64,000 nt of DNA, from positions 2,852,001 through 2,916,000 of the forward strand of contig NZ_CP049902.1 in the NCBI RefSeq assembly GCF_018448495.1, in the 5' to 3' direction. The position numbers and the translations under genes are program-made. Under the pieces are notes generated by a model. It had not been told where the DNA came from. It did no database searches and saw only the letters and a program-made list of their open reading frames with translations. Source of the DNA: Psychrobacter sp. WY6. Its GTDB lineage: Bacteria; Pseudomonadota; Gammaproteobacteria; Pseudomonadales; Moraxellaceae. Below, in pieces: positions 49,574 to 60,709 of the stretch (positions are counted from its first letter, which is position 1; each line of letters starts with the position of its first letter).

Positions 49574-50916
49574 ATGACGACAACCAATGGAATGGTCGAA
49601 TCTGCAAACAACACAGAATACGTTTATGTTGCGGCAGGTGATATTAATGGCTTACTTCGTGGTAAGCGCATCCCTTTCAATCAAATGGAAAAAGCAGAAA
49701 ACGGTGCGATACGATTGCCTTTATCTATCTTAGGCGTTGATATTTGGGGTGCTGATGTCATCGAGTCTTCTCAATGTAATGGCGATATAGATGCCATTGC
49801 CCGTCCTACTGGTCGTGCCGCCTATCCACTTCTCAACACCAGTGCGCCTTCATCGCTATTGCCCGTTTGGCTTTATACAGAAAACAACGAACCTTATTAC
49901 GGTGATGCCAGACACGTTTTGGATTACATTAGCAAAAAATTCAAAGCGCTTGGTTTGACTCCAGTGATGGCCACTGAGCTGGAATTTTATTTGGTTGACT
50001 ACACTGAAGGCGAAACCCCAAGACCACCTATCCGCCCCAAAAGCGGGCTAAGACTGAATAAAACCTCAATTTTGAGCATCAATGATCTATTACAATTCGA
50101 TGAATTTTTAGACGAAGTTTATGCACAGTGCAAAAAGCTCGATATCCCAGCAGATGCCGCGTTGGCAGAGAATGGCTGTGGTCAGTTTGAGATTAATTTA
50201 TTACACGTAGACGATCCACTAAAAGCCGCTGACGATGCGATTTTGTTCAAACAGGTCGTCAAGGCCGTCGCTGCTCGCCGTAAACTCACCGCGACATTCA
50301 TGGCAAAACCTTTTGGTCTCCAGTCGGGAATGGTTTTCATGTGCATTGCAGCTTATTAGATAAAGACGGCAATAATGTCTTTGATGATGGATCAGATGAA
50401 GGCTCAGATATCTTGCGCCATGCAGTCGCCGGATTGTTAAAAACCATGTCAGATTGCACGTTGTTATTTGCCCCACATGTGAATTCTTATCGCCGCTTTA
50501 CACCCGGTACGCTAGCACCAAACAATGTGTCATGGGGTTATGAAAACCGCACCGCCGCCGTACGCATCCCTGGTGGCGACTCAAAAGCACGCCGTATCGA
50601 GCACCGTGTCTCTGGGGCAGATGCCAATCCTTATCTGGTCTGTAGTGCGGTACTGGCAGGTATGCTGTATGGCATCGAAAACAAGCTGGAAGCGCCAGAA
50701 CCCATTAATAGCATTACTTACGACGAAGCAGAACTTAAAACCTTGCCACTTGACTGGCTGTCCGCTATCCGCAAATTTGAAAGCAGTGATGTGATTGATT
50801 CGCTGTTCCCAAGCGAGATGATTGAGCTGTTGATCGCCGTCAAAAAGCAAGAAGCCAAACGCTTTGCTCAGCAAGTGACCAACCTTGAATACCTCACCTA
50901 TTTACAGGATGTTTGA
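49574..50916 (+). CDS. puuA: Gamma-glutamylputrescine synthetase (glutamine synthetase family), one frameshift
   Basis: ATP-dependent ligase that attaches glutamate to putrescine, the first step of the Puu pathway. It has the glutamine-synthetase fold: MATELEFYLVD (metal ligand Glu), ENGCGQFEINL, FHVHCSLLD and RRFTPGTLAPNN, with TAAVRIPGGD. The frame is lost around 50325; repair reads SGNGFHVHCSLLDKDG across it, for about 447 residues. AGGAAG lies just upstream of the start. It is first in a plus-strand set with puuB. The assignment to PuuA rather than other GS-like ligases rests on family resemblance plus strong gene context. Confidence 0.85.
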
Positions 50917-50917
50917 T

Positions 50918-52292
50918 ATGTCAAATAGCAACTCAAGTAGCAATTTAAACGGCAACACAGCAACGAACCAAAACCTATCCTCGAATAATACGCGCAATAT
51001 CCCGCATTATTCAGACAAAGGGCAATATCCTGATAGCTATTATGCGGCCAGTCGTAATCCTAAGCCGGATAGACCAACGCTAAAGAATGACATCCAAGTG
51101 GAAATATGTGTGGTTGGCGGCGGCTATAGTGGTTTATCCACTGCCCTGCATCTCATTGAAACCGACCATGAAGTCGTGGTACTGGAAGGCGCGCAAATTG
51201 GTTGGGGCGCATCAGGTCGTAATGGCGGTCAAATCGTCAATGGTCTAAATGCGAGCCTACAAAAAATCAAAAAGTCTTATGGTCAAGAAAATGCAGATTT
51301 CGTCGGTCAACTCGTGACCCGCGGTGGCAAAATCATTCGTCGTTTTGTTAGAGACTACGATATCAGCTGTGATCTCAAAGAAAAAAATATTTTTGCGGCA
51401 TTAAATAATGGGCAGCTAAAAGACTTGCAAGAAACGCATGCACTGTGGGAGAGCCATGGTATGCATGATAGAGAGATGCTCGATAAGCGCGGTATCCAAG
51501 AGCATATAAAATCAGATGCCTATGTGGGCGGAGTCATCGATCACTCTGGTGGACACTTTCATCCATTGAATCTTGCTCTAGGTGAAGCAGCGGCCATTGA
51601 GCAAGGCGGCGGCACCATTTATGAAAACACCTTAGTGGTGGATATTGAGTATGCTGACGATGCTATCAAAGTCATCACAGAGTTTGGCACCGTAACTTGT
51701 AAGCAAGCGGTGCTATGCGGCAATGCCTATCTCAATAAAGTCATCCCTAAACTGACTGACCGTGTCATGCCGGTATCGACGCAAATTATCGCCACCGAGC
51801 CGCTGGGTGATTTAGCAGACCAGTTACTGCCAACCGATGTTTGTGTCGAAGATGTCCGCTACATTTTGGATTACTATCGCCTCTCAGCAGACAAGCGCAT
51901 GTTATTTGGCGGTGGTACAGTCTACGGTGGTCAAGACCCCGCCGACATCACAGCTAAAATTAGACCAAATATGAATAAGATTTTTCCAGAGTTACGTGAT
52001 GTCAAAATTGACTATGCGTGGAGTGGGAATTTTGCGTTGTCTTTTTCTCGTGTACCACAAATGGGCAAACTACATGAGCGAGTATATTTCGCCCATGGTT
52101 ATAGTGGTCATGGCGTGACAGGCTCGCATCTATTTGGACAAATATTAGCCGATGCCATCAATGGTAAAAAAAGAGTTCGATGCTTTTGCACAAATTCCTT
52201 GGATTCCATTCCCAGGTGGTCGAGCGCTGCGAGTCCCTTACTCTGTCATGGGCTCATGGTGGTATGCGCTAAAAGATACCACTGGCATGTAA
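50918..52292 (+). CDS. puuB: Gamma-glutamylputrescine oxidase (PuuB-like), one frameshift
   Basis: FAD-dependent amine oxidase of the DAO family, giving gamma-glutamyl-gamma-aminobutyraldehyde. FAD-binding VVGGGYSGLSTALHLIE (about residues 65-81) and WGASGRNGGQIVNGL are clear, and YAWSGNFALSFSRVPQMG and HGYSGHGVTGSHLFG mark the C-terminal FAD loop. The start at 50918 overlaps the end of puuA by 1 base. A run of seven A at 52166-52172 has one A too many; without it the frame reads KKEFDAFAQIPWIPFPG and ends at 52290, after WWYALKDTTGM. About 457 residues. The N-terminus has a 40-residue Asn/Ser-rich stretch. Confidence 0.86.
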
Positions 52293-52393
52293 ACGCATAA
52301 AAACTTTGGATAATAAACATTGAATAAGGCGTTTTTATTTTAAAAGCGGTCGTTACAGTGACCTATCATAGCAACGGATTGTTGTGATGGGGC

Positions 52394-52438
52394 GCGATAG
52401 ACAATTGATTCGCTACTGTCCTACTGTCTGTCGCGCGT
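52394..52438 (+). other. Intercistronic hairpin between puuB and the NhaC-type gene
   Basis: GCGCGATAGACA (52394-52405) pairs with TGTCTGTCGCGC (52427-52438), one G-U pair, 21-base loop. There is no T-run, so it is more likely an RNA-processing or stability element than a terminator. Confidence 0.6.
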
Positions 52439-52495
52439 CAACCATAGAATAGAGCTTGTTTAAAAAAACAATGAGGTTTTACAGGGAGCGTAAAT

Positions 52496-53989
52496 ATGAA
52501 CATGAAGCTCAATGATGCGGTCGAAGGACAGTATCATAATAAGCGAGTATTTCTCACCGTCATAGTAGCCGTCGTTATCTATCTGGCTTTTGCTTGGCTA
52601 TCTACCAGCCGTGCCCCAGACCAATCTTGGGGCGCCTTATCTTTACTACCAACATTACTAGTATTAGTCACTGCCATTGTCTCTAGGCGACCATTCGAAT
52701 CCATGATCGCAGGCTGTGTCGCTGGCCTTGTGATGCTCAATCCTTTTGATTTGGTCTCCCCTTTCGCAGACAACATGTCTATGGTGCTAGGGAATGAGAC
52801 CATTATTTGGATTGTTCTCGTCTGCGGTTTGATGGGCGGTCTCATTCAACTGCTTGAGATCAGTGGGTGTCTAGATGGCTTTAGTGAATGGCTACAAAAA
52901 ATCATTAAGTCACGCCGTCAGTCATTGTTGGCCACCTTTGCTTTGGGCGTGGTGGTTTTTATCGATGATTATTTAAACTGTCTAGCCGTATCAACCTCCG
53001 TCAAAAAACTCACTGACGTCTATAACGTCTCTCGTGAAAAGCTTGCTTATATCGTCGATTCAACCGCCGCACCGATGTGTATTATCGTGCCTATTTCTAC
53101 TTGGGCAGTCTACTTTGCCGGTCTTTTAGAAGAAAACGGTGTGGCTGGCGATGGTGAAGGTATTGGGCTTTATATCAGCGCGATTCCTTATATGGCATAT
53201 GCTTGGTTTGCACTTTTGATTGTATTCTTGGTCGCGTATGGCATTTTGGGTGACTGGGGTCCGATGAAAAAAGCCGAGGCACGCGCCAAAGCGGGTAATC
53301 CTGTTCCTGAAGCCTTTGTCGAAGAGCAACTGATCTCAAACGTCCAAGCCAAACGCAAGCTATCGTTCAAAGCCAATATCGCAAACTTCGCTTTCCCAAT
53401 GATTTTGTTAATTGTCTCGACGGTCTACTTCGAAATCGATCTATTACGCGGTGCATTATTGACCTGTTTTGTGACCGTCGTTGTCTATTGGATGCAAGGC
53501 ATTTTAAGTTTTGAGACGCAAGTTGAAGCCATCTTTAAAGGCTTTAAAGTCATGCTTTATCCACTCTCAACCGTCATCGGCGGTTTTTTCTTAAAAGCCA
53601 TCAATGATGAGCTTGGTATGACCTCATATGTGATTGAGGCTATCACGCCTTATATGACGATTATTATTTTCCCTGCCGTCATATTTGCCGTCATGGCTTT
53701 TTTAACTTTTGCCACATCATCAAGCTGGGGTTTATATGTCCTTGCCATGCCGATTGTCTTTCCAATTTCTATTGCACTAGGCGTTAGCACACCCCTTATG
53801 ATTGGGGCATTGTTATCAGCATCATCATTTGGTAGCCATGCTTGCTTCTTTAGTGATTCATCGCTACTTGCCGCGCAAGGTGCCGGCTGCTCCCCCATGC
53901 AGCACGCTTTTACCCAGTTCCCCTATGCCATGCTCGGTGCGGGTTTATCCGTCGTCACCTTCTTAGGATTGGGTTATATGATGGCTTAA
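52496..53989 (+). CDS. Na+/H+ antiporter NhaC family protein
   Basis: A 497-residue membrane protein with about eleven helices. NhaC/ion transporter features include GCVAGLVMLNPFD, VVVFIDDYLNCLAVSTSVKKL (the core helix with Asp-Asp), STAAPMCIIVPISTWAVYFAG and ATSSSWGLYVLAMPIVFP. Members exchange Na+ for H+ or small organic ions. In this position between puuB and aguB, the exchange of an amine or amino acid substrate such as agmatine or putrescine is plausible but not shown. GGGAGCG ribosome binding site. Intact frame. Confidence 0.85.
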   Translation: MNMKLNDAVEGQYHNKRVFLTVIVAVVIYLAFAWLSTSRAPDQSWGALSLLPTLLVLVTAIVSRRPFESMIAGCVAGLVMLNPFDLVSPFADNMSMVLGNETIIWIVLVCGLMGGLIQLLEISGCLDGFSEWLQKIIKSRRQSLLATFALGVVVFIDDYLNCLAVSTSVKKLTDVYNVSREKLAYIVDSTAAPMCIIVPISTWAVYFAGLLEENGVAGDGEGIGLYISAIPYMAYAWFALLIVFLVAYGILGDWGPMKKAEARAKAGNPVPEAFVEEQLISNVQAKRKLSFKANIANFAFPMILLIVSTVYFEIDLLRGALLTCFVTVVVYWMQGILSFETQVEAIFKGFKVMLYPLSTVIGGFFLKAINDELGMTSYVIEAITPYMTIIIFPAVIFAVMAFLTFATSSSWGLYVLAMPIVFPISIALGVSTPLMIGALLSASSFGSHACFFSDSSLLAAQGAGCSPMQHAFTQFPYAMLGAGLSVVTFLGLGYMMA

Positions 53990-54109
53990 GCCAACCTTAA
54001 CGCTATTATTGTAATCATTGACTAACGGGCAATGAGAGATTGTTCGTTAATCAATAAAAACAGCCCTTTTATGTGGTAGTCACTAATAAATACGATAAGG
54101 ATTTAGATC

Positions 54110-54978
54110 ATGCGCAATGTTACCGTTGCTACGACTCAAATGGCATGTGGTTGGAATATACAACAAATATTGCCACTGCGACTGAGTTGGTCATCAAAGC
54201 CGCCAACGCTGGTGCCAATATTATTTTGCTACAAGAGTTGTTTGAAACGCCTTACTTCTGCCAAGTTCATGACTTTGATTACTTTGCCCTTGCGACCTCA
54301 GTTGAGGATAATGCGGCCATCAATCACTTCAAGCAGTTGGCTAAAGACTTGGATGTAGTATTGCCTATTAGCTTTTATGAAAAGTCAGGCAATACCTTTT
54401 TTAATAGCGTGACCGTGATTGATGCCGATGGCGAGATACTTGGCACTTATCGTAAAACGCATATACCAGATGGTATTCCTTATGCCGAAAAATTCTACTT
54501 TACCCCCGGCGATACTGGATTCAAGATTTGGCAAACCAAGTATGCCAAAATCGGTGTCGGTATTTGCTGGGATCAATGGTTCCCGGAGTGTGCTCGTAGC
54601 ATGGCATTAATGGGTGCAGAAATACTGTTTTATCCGACTGCGATTGGTGATGAGCCAACATTGGACATCGACTCAAAAGGTCATTGGCAGCGCTGTATGC
54701 AAGGTCATGCTGCCGCTAATCTCATGCCAGTCGTAGCAGCCAATCGTATTGGCACTGAGACAATTACTCAAAACGGAAACGATAGCGTCATGGCATTCTA
54801 CGGTAGCTCATTTATCACGGATGTTCGCGGTGAGATCATCCAAGAAGCATCTAAAGATAAAGAAGAGATACTTAGTACGACTTTTGACTTAGATCAACTG
54901 ACTATCGAACGTCAGCAATGGGGCGTTTTCCGTGATCGTCGTCCATCGACGTATGGCACGTTGCTGACTCATGGATAA
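54110..54978 (+). CDS. aguB: N-carbamoylputrescine amidase (nitrilase family), one frameshift
   Basis: Carbon-nitrogen hydrolase converting N-carbamoylputrescine to putrescine, CO2 and ammonia. The catalytic triad is visible: Glu in LLQELFETPYF, Lys in YRKTHIPDG and Cys in GVGICWDQWFPECARS. The segment LYFPTAIG-like FYPTAIGDEP and the ending RDRRPSTYG are typical of AguB. The ATG at 54110 begins MRNVTVATTQMACGWN; the frame is lost near 54160 and resumes at NIATATELVIKAANAGA. About 289 residues. It directly precedes aguA, as in many agmatine pathways. Confidence 0.93.
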
Positions 54979-55030
54979 AGTTTGTTAACAAGCAAGCTCA
55001 CTCGCGCTATCGTCAAATAAGGTGCTCTAT

Positions 55031-56196
55031 ATGTCATTATTACCGAACCGATTAATCACTGGCTCAACACCACAACAAGACGGCTTTTACATGCCAGCAG
55101 AATTTGAGCCTATACAAAAAATATGGATGGTATGGCCATATCGTGCTGATAACTGGCGACAGCAAGCCGCTCCTGCTCAGAAAGCTTATGCTGATGTTGC
55201 ATTGGCAATCAACAGATTTTGTGAGGTTGGCGTACTGGTCAATCCTGATGATTATCAATCATGCTGCGATAGTCTACCTGCTGACATCGATGTCATATCC
55301 ATACCCAGCAACGATGCGTGGGCGCGTGATACTGTCCCGACATTTTTAATCAATGATAAAGGTGAGCTACGCGCTTGTGATTGGACATTCAATGCATGGG
55401 GCGGCGACTATGACGGACTATACTCGCCGTGGGATTACGATGATAAGCTGGCTGAACGCTTATGTGACCATCTAGGTATCAAACGCTATCGAACGGATGA
55501 CTTTGTGATGGAAGGCGGTGCATTTCATGTCGATGGTGAAGGCACGGTTCTGACCACGCGCATGTGTCTGCTCAGCCCTGGGCGTAACCCGCACCTAACC
55601 GAAGATCAAATTGAAGACAAGTTAAAAGCCTATCTCAATGTGCAAAAAGTACTGTGGATTGATGACGGTATCGATCCTGACGAAACCACTGGTCATATTG
55701 ATGATATTGCCTGCTTTGCGCGCCCTGGTGAAGTGGTTTGTTTATACACTGATGATTCTGAGCATCCATTTTATAAAGCAACACAAAAAGCCTATGAGCA
55801 GTCTCAAATATGACCGATGCCAAAGGTCGCCGCCTAAAAGTCCATAAGCTTTGCTGTACCAAGCAACCTGTTACTTTACCTGAGAACTATGATATTGAGC
55901 AGTCTGATGATGCCAAGGCGCGTCAGACTGGTGATGTTTGTATCGCCTCGTATGCCAATTTTTTAATTTGTAATGAGGCTATCATCGTACCGCAATATGA
56001 TGATGAAAATGATTCATTAGCCATCGAGCAGCTTGAAAAAGTATTTCCTCAGCATCAGGTAGTGGGAGTACGCACAAAGGAGGTTGTCTTTGGCGGTGGT
56101 AATATTCACTGTATTACTCAGCAGCAGCCAAAATCATCAATTAAAAACATTAACCAAAAGCACCCGCATAAAAATATAGACCCAAATGGATTTTGA
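55031..56196 (+). CDS. aguA: Agmatine deiminase, one frameshift
   Basis: Guanidino-modifying enzyme that turns agmatine into N-carbamoylputrescine plus ammonia. Active-site elements: NDAWARDTVPTF, MEGGAFHVDGEGT, TGHIDDIACF and the nucleophile Cys in GGGNIHCITQQQ. The start at 55031 (ATGTCATTATTA) follows AAGGTG; an in-frame GTG at 55022 is less likely. One base is missing near 55808, at the junction AYEQ(L)SNMTDAKGRRLKVHK. About 388 residues, slightly long because the C-terminus after the Cys has an extra polar tail (SSIKNINQKHPHKN). Confidence 0.93.
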
Positions 56197-56227
56197 ACCC
56201 AATAATATTTTAAAAAAGGACATAGCT

Positions 56228-57598
56228 ATGAGCGATTATCAAGTTAATAATCCAGCCACTGGCGAAGTAGAAGCCACCTACCCTACGGCAACTGAGCAGG
56301 ACATCCAGAACGCTATTGCACAAGCCGATACCGCTTATCAAGACTGGCGTCAGGTTTCATTGGTGAACGCAGTGCCATACTTCATAAAATTGCCGATATC
56401 TATCTTGAACGTCAAGATGAGCTGGCCCGCGTCGTTGCCAATGAGATGGGCAAGCCCGTTGCACAAGCAAGAGGTGAAATCGGTCTAGTTGCCGATATCT
56501 ATCGCTACTATGCAGACAACGCTGAGCAGCTACTAGCACCTAGTACCATTGATGTTGATTCAGGGTCAGCTTCGGTAGAAAAACGTCCTGTGGGCGCTTA
56601 TTAGGTATCATGCCGTGGAACTACCCGCACTATCAAGTGGCACGTTTTGTCGCGCCAAACTTTATGGCAGGCAATACCGTTATTCTAAAGCATGCGCCGC
56701 AATGTCCTAAGACTGCAGAAGCCATCGCTGATATCCTAAAAGATGCCGGCTTACCTGAGGGTGTCTATAACAATGTGTTTGCCACCAATGAGCAAGCGGC
56801 AACAATCATCGAAGACAGCCGCGTACAAGGCGTTTCGCTAACAGGTTCAGAGCGAGCTGGGCAAGCAGTTGCTAAAATAGCAGGCGGCGCGCTGAAAAAA
56901 GTCGTGCTAGAGCTTGGCGGTTCAGACGCCTTTATCGTTGCAGCTGATGCTGATATCGAACAAGCTATAAAAGGGGCTATTTTGGTCGTTTTGGCAATAC
57001 AGGACAAGCGTGTAATGCTGCCAAACGCCTTATCGTCGTCGAATCTGTTTATGATAAATTCGTTGAAGGGTTTACTAATGCCGTAAGCAATATGACACTT
57101 GCTGATCCACTTGATGAAGGTACTTTCATTGGTCCAATGTCTTCAAAGGCAGCCGCAGTTAACTTGCAAGAACAGCTCGATAGCGCCATTCAAGCAGGCG
57201 CAACCGTATTGGTCGAAGGCGGCATGGTCAAAGACAAGCCGGGTGCGTGGTTTAAGCCTGCGGTATTGACAGATGTAACTGAGTCCATGGATGTTTATCG
57301 TGAGGAGCTATTTGGTCCTGTGGCGGTCGTCTATAAAGCTTGTGATATCGATCATGCCATCAAGATAGCTAACGATGTGCCTTTCGGACTTGGTGCTTCT
57401 ATTCAAACGCAAGATGCTGCGCTAGCCGCTGAGATTGCTGAGCAATTAGAAGTCGGTATGGTCACTATCAATGCGCCTTCTGGTAGCGAAGCCAATACCC
57501 CGTTTGGCGGCGTTAAACGCTCAGGCTTTGGTCGCGAGCTTGGCACCCTTGGTATCACTGAGTTTTTAAATTATAAACTGATTCGTGATAAGTCGTAA
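56228..57598 (+). CDS. NAD(P)-dependent aldehyde dehydrogenase (Sad/YneI-like), three frameshifts
   Basis: ALDH of about 456 residues that resembles E. coli Sad (YneI), a succinate-semialdehyde dehydrogenase, more than the 495-residue PuuC. Motifs: GIMPWNYPHYQVARFVAPN, LKHAPQCPKTAEAI, the general-base Glu in LELGGSDAF, the Cys in FGNTGQACNAAKRL, and EELFGPVAVVY. Frame breaks are near 56361, 56601 and 56985, each a missing base. It follows aguA by 31 bases. In this cluster it could oxidise gamma-glutamyl-gamma-aminobutyraldehyde or succinate semialdehyde; the sequence favours the second, the context the first. Terminator at 57624. Confidence 0.85.
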
Positions 57599-57623
57599 TC
57601 GACAGAGCGATTTTTAGAACAAT

Positions 57624-57654
57624 AAAAAGCCTAACATTGACTGTTAGGCTTTTT
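57624..57654. terminator. Bidirectional rho-independent terminator
   Basis: The stem AAAAAGCCTAACA/TGTTAGGCTTTTT with a 5-base loop lies between the convergent aldehyde dehydrogenase and APC permease genes. Confidence 0.88.
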
Positions 57655-57693
57655 TTTGAAAGTTGATGTTATTAAAAAAACCCATCGAAAAAA

Positions 57694-59136
57694 CTATTGC
57701 TTAGGTGGGTTGTCTTTTAACCACAACTGATTGACGATTTTTAATTCACGTAGTTCTTCTGCCATAATTGACTCGCTAATACCTGGATATTTCACCCTTG
57801 CATAACCATATAGCGCAATACCTAAGACTGTCCAGCCAAAGAAAATCCACCACTCGATAGGGGTTAGCGCGGATGGCATACCTGGCATATACAGCATGAG
57901 TATTCCAAAACTTAGCGCAATCGTGACCATGCCAACAAGCTTACCTGCTGGTATTCTAAATGGGCGTACCATATCAGGCTCGCGGTAGCGGAGTACTAAG
58001 AATGAGATAGCGACACAGGTATAAGCAATAACGATACCAAAGCCACCAGCATCTACGATCCACACCAGCATTTTACGACCAAACAAGGGTGCTAGTGTCG
58101 CCAAGCCACCGATCAATAAAATGGCATTCGACGGCGTCTTATACTTTGGATGCAGCTTGCTTAAAAATGCGGGCAACATACGTGCTTTTGACATGGCATA
58201 AAGTAGGCGGCTACCACCAATCAAAAAGGCGTTCCAGCTTGATAAAATACCCAGCACACCGCCAATGACTAATAAAATACCTGCCCACTTGCCATGCCAA
58301 GCATTGGTCATCGCATCCGCAGTGGCGAGCGTTGAGTTTTCGGCTTGTAAGAGTGGCAAGGTCGTGCCAACACTCCAAGCGATACCCACGTACCACATTA
58401 CCGCAACGACAATCGATAAAATCAAAAATTTACCAATATTAGGACGAGTCAGATCAATTTCTTCTGCCGCTTGCGGAATAACGTCAAAGCCGACAAACAT
58501 AAACGGCACCATGACAATAACGGCCATCATACCGCCAATACCACCGATAAATGCAGGTGCTTGTACTGAGTTTGAGCCTTCAGGATTAAACATGACTGCG
58601 CCAATGAACAGCAACGTACCAACAAATAAGATGCCCAATACGGCGGTCTTTTGGAACCAGGCACTGACTTCCATACCGCGGATATTTAGCCAAGTGACGA
58701 TGACTGAGCCCAGCATCCCAACGCCCACCCAAGTGGCATAAACATCCCAACCAGCGATGGTCCAGAGATATCCTTGATTGTAATTAGGGATAAAATACTC
58801 TACGACTGTCGGCAAGGCAACCGCCTCAAACGCGACCACCGAAAAATACCCAAATAAAATACTCCATGAGCAGATAAAGGAGACATTTACCCCCAGTGCT
58901 CTATGCGTATAGGTATGCTCGCCGCCCGTAATCGGCATCGATGCGGCAAGCTCGGCATACGTCACACCAATCAGTATCACTGCCAAACCGCCTATCAAGA
59001 ACGCCAGCATTGCGCCCCACGTCCCGGCAGATAAAATCCAGCCACCAGCCAAGACTACCCAGCCCCAACCAACCATAGCACCGAATGCTAAGGCGATAAT
59101 ATCTAGCGTCCCTAACGATTTTTTTAATTCAGACAT
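57694..59136 (-). CDS. APC-family amino acid/polyamine permease
   Basis: A 480-residue transporter with twelve predicted membrane helices. The N-terminal GTLDIIALAFGAMVGWGWVV is the APC helix 1 with its broken glycine motif, and SMPITGGEHTYTHRALG continues the family pattern. The C-terminal tail is charged (EELRELKIVNQLWLKDNPPKQ). It is likely an importer for an amine or amino acid, such as putrescine, GABA or agmatine; PuuP is the E. coli counterpart, but close identity cannot be claimed. It is monocistronic on the minus strand with GAGCAGG ahead of its start. Confidence 0.85.
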   Translation of the reverse strand: MSELKKSLGTLDIIALAFGAMVGWGWVVLAGGWILSAGTWGAMLAFLIGGLAVILIGVTYAELAASMPITGGEHTYTHRALGVNVSFICSWSILFGYFSVVAFEAVALPTVVEYFIPNYNQGYLWTIAGWDVYATWVGVGMLGSVIVTWLNIRGMEVSAWFQKTAVLGILFVGTLLFIGAVMFNPEGSNSVQAPAFIGGIGGMMAVIVMVPFMFVGFDVIPQAAEEIDLTRPNIGKFLILSIVVAVMWYVGIAWSVGTTLPLLQAENSTLATADAMTNAWHGKWAGILLVIGGVLGILSSWNAFLIGGSRLLYAMSKARMLPAFLSKLHPKYKTPSNAILLIGGLATLAPLFGRKMLVWIVDAGGFGIVIAYTCVAISFLVLRYREPDMVRPFRIPAGKLVGMVTIALSFGILMLYMPGMPSALTPIEWWIFFGWTVLGIALYGYARVKYPGISESIMAEELRELKIVNQLWLKDNPPKQ

Positions 59137-59446
59137 AACCTGCTCCTTGTCTGTGTGTCATCCGTGTTAACCCTTGACGGTCACACTATCTTTTGTTTAG
59201 TGGGATAGTACCCATCATAATTATCATATATACCTTTTGATCGAAGCTGTTAGGCACTACTTGTTTCATATTCAAATAGTACAAACAGCAACGGCGTCTT
59301 GACTTGCAAGGCGCCGTTGTAAAAAATGTACTCAAAGCGAGTGCCATATGGGCAATCTTGCTGTGCTATTAAAAATAGCCTTCTAACCAAGATCGAGGCT
59401 TGATTAAAAGTGATGTATTTCACTATAAATAAATACTGAATACTTA
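59137..59446. other. Intergenic region with inverted repeats
   Basis: The 310-bp gap between the permease start and the gabT end has no gene. It contains a 10-bp stem CAACGGCGTC/GGCGCCGTTG at 59288-59317 (one G-U pair, no T-run on either side) and a possible operator, ACTATC and GATAGT 13 bases apart near 59183-59208, upstream of the permease. Confidence 0.4.
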
Positions 59447-60709
59447 TTAAGCAGTTAGGATACCTTTGATAATATCTAGACCTTCTTGGAGCACTTCATC
59501 TTCAACCGTCAATGGCACCATCACGCGAATGGCATTGCCATACATACCGCAAGACGCTAATAATAAACCTTTCTCAAATGATTTTGCTTTTAGGTTAGTC
59601 GTCGCTTCCACATCAGGCTTGCCATCACTATCGATTAATTCAAACGCGAGCATCGCGCCTTTATGGCGAATATGACCGATACTGCTTAAGTTTAAGCCCT
59701 TTAAGAAGGCTTCGATTTTGTCGCCAATCTCAATACTGCGCTCAAGTAGGTTCTCTTCTTCGATGACTTCCATGACAGCGAGTGCAGCCACACAAGCCAG
59801 TGGATTACCAGAGTATGTACCGCCCAAACCGCCGACTTGCGGCGCATCCATGATATCAGCGCGACCGATAACGGCAGAGATAGGATAACCACCTGCCAAG
59901 CTCTTAGCACTGGTCATTAGATCTGGCTCAACGCCCAACTGCTCGGTGGCAAACAACGTACCCGTACGGGCAAAACCACATTGCACTTCATCAAAAATCA
60001 AGACAATGCCATGCTCGTCACAGATATCGCGTAGAGATTTGGCAAATGATGGGGTTACTTGATGGAAACCACCCTCGCCTTGTACTGGCTCGATAATCAT
60101 CGCCGCCACTTCGCTAGGATCGATATCCGCTTGGAAAATCATGTCAAGGCTATGCAGCGCTTGTGCTTCTGTGACATTCAACTCTTCAGCTGGGAATAGC
60201 GCATGGAATACAGGGCCTGGCATTGGACCAAAGTTCTTTTTGTACGGCAGCACTTTACCTGTCAAACTCATGCACATTAAAGTACGACCATGCCAACCAC
60301 CAACGAAAGAGATGATACCTGGACGACCAGTTTTCGCACGAGCAATCTTGATACAGTTTTCGACGGCTTCTGCACCAGTCGTTAAAAAGAAGGCTTTTTT
60401 CTCACCGCTGATAGGCGCTTTTTCACAAAGTTTTTCGGCAAGATCCACATAGCATTCGTAGTTGATCATTTGCGCCGCAGTATGGGTAAACTTGTCGAGT
60501 TGCTCATGCACGCGCTGGGTAATTTTTGGATGGCTGTGACCAGTATTCAGTACTGAGATACCACCAACGAAGTCAATATAACGATTGCCTTCAACATCCC
60601 AAACTTCTGAGTTTTTGGCTTTTTCTGCAAAGATGGGATAGGCAACGCCAAGTCCTGTTGGTAACACAGCTTTACGGCGCTCAAGTAGTGATTTATTGGT
60701 AGTCGTCAT
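59447..60709 (-). CDS. gabT: 4-aminobutyrate aminotransferase
   Basis: PLP-dependent class III aminotransferase that transfers the amino group of GABA to 2-oxoglutarate, giving succinate semialdehyde and glutamate. Complete 420-residue frame. Key segments: VGGISVLNTGHSHPKI, FLTTGAEAVENCIKIAR, SFVGGWHGRT, IIEPVQGEGGFHQV, LIFDEVQCGFARTG (PLP-contacting Asp and Gln) and the Schiff-base Lys in LMTSAKSLAGGYPISAV. An AAGGACAT-type ribosome binding site precedes it. It lies 181 bases downstream of gabD on the same strand and is probably in its operon. This is one of the intact genes of the window. Confidence 0.94.
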   Translation of the reverse strand: MTTTNKSLLERRKAVLPTGLGVAYPIFAEKAKNSEVWDVEGNRYIDFVGGISVLNTGHSHPKITQRVHEQLDKFTHTAAQMINYECYVDLAEKLCEKAPISGEKKAFFLTTGAEAVENCIKIARAKTGRPGIISFVGGWHGRTLMCMSLTGKVLPYKKNFGPMPGPVFHALFPAEELNVTEAQALHSLDMIFQADIDPSEVAAMIIEPVQGEGGFHQVTPSFAKSLRDICDEHGIVLIFDEVQCGFARTGTLFATEQLGVEPDLMTSAKSLAGGYPISAVIGRADIMDAPQVGGLGGTYSGNPLACVAALAVMEVIEEENLLERSIEIGDKIEAFLKGLNLSSIGHIRHKGAMLAFELIDSDGKPDVEATTNLKAKSFEKGLLLASCGMYGNAIRVMVPLTVEDEVLQEGLDIIKGILTA

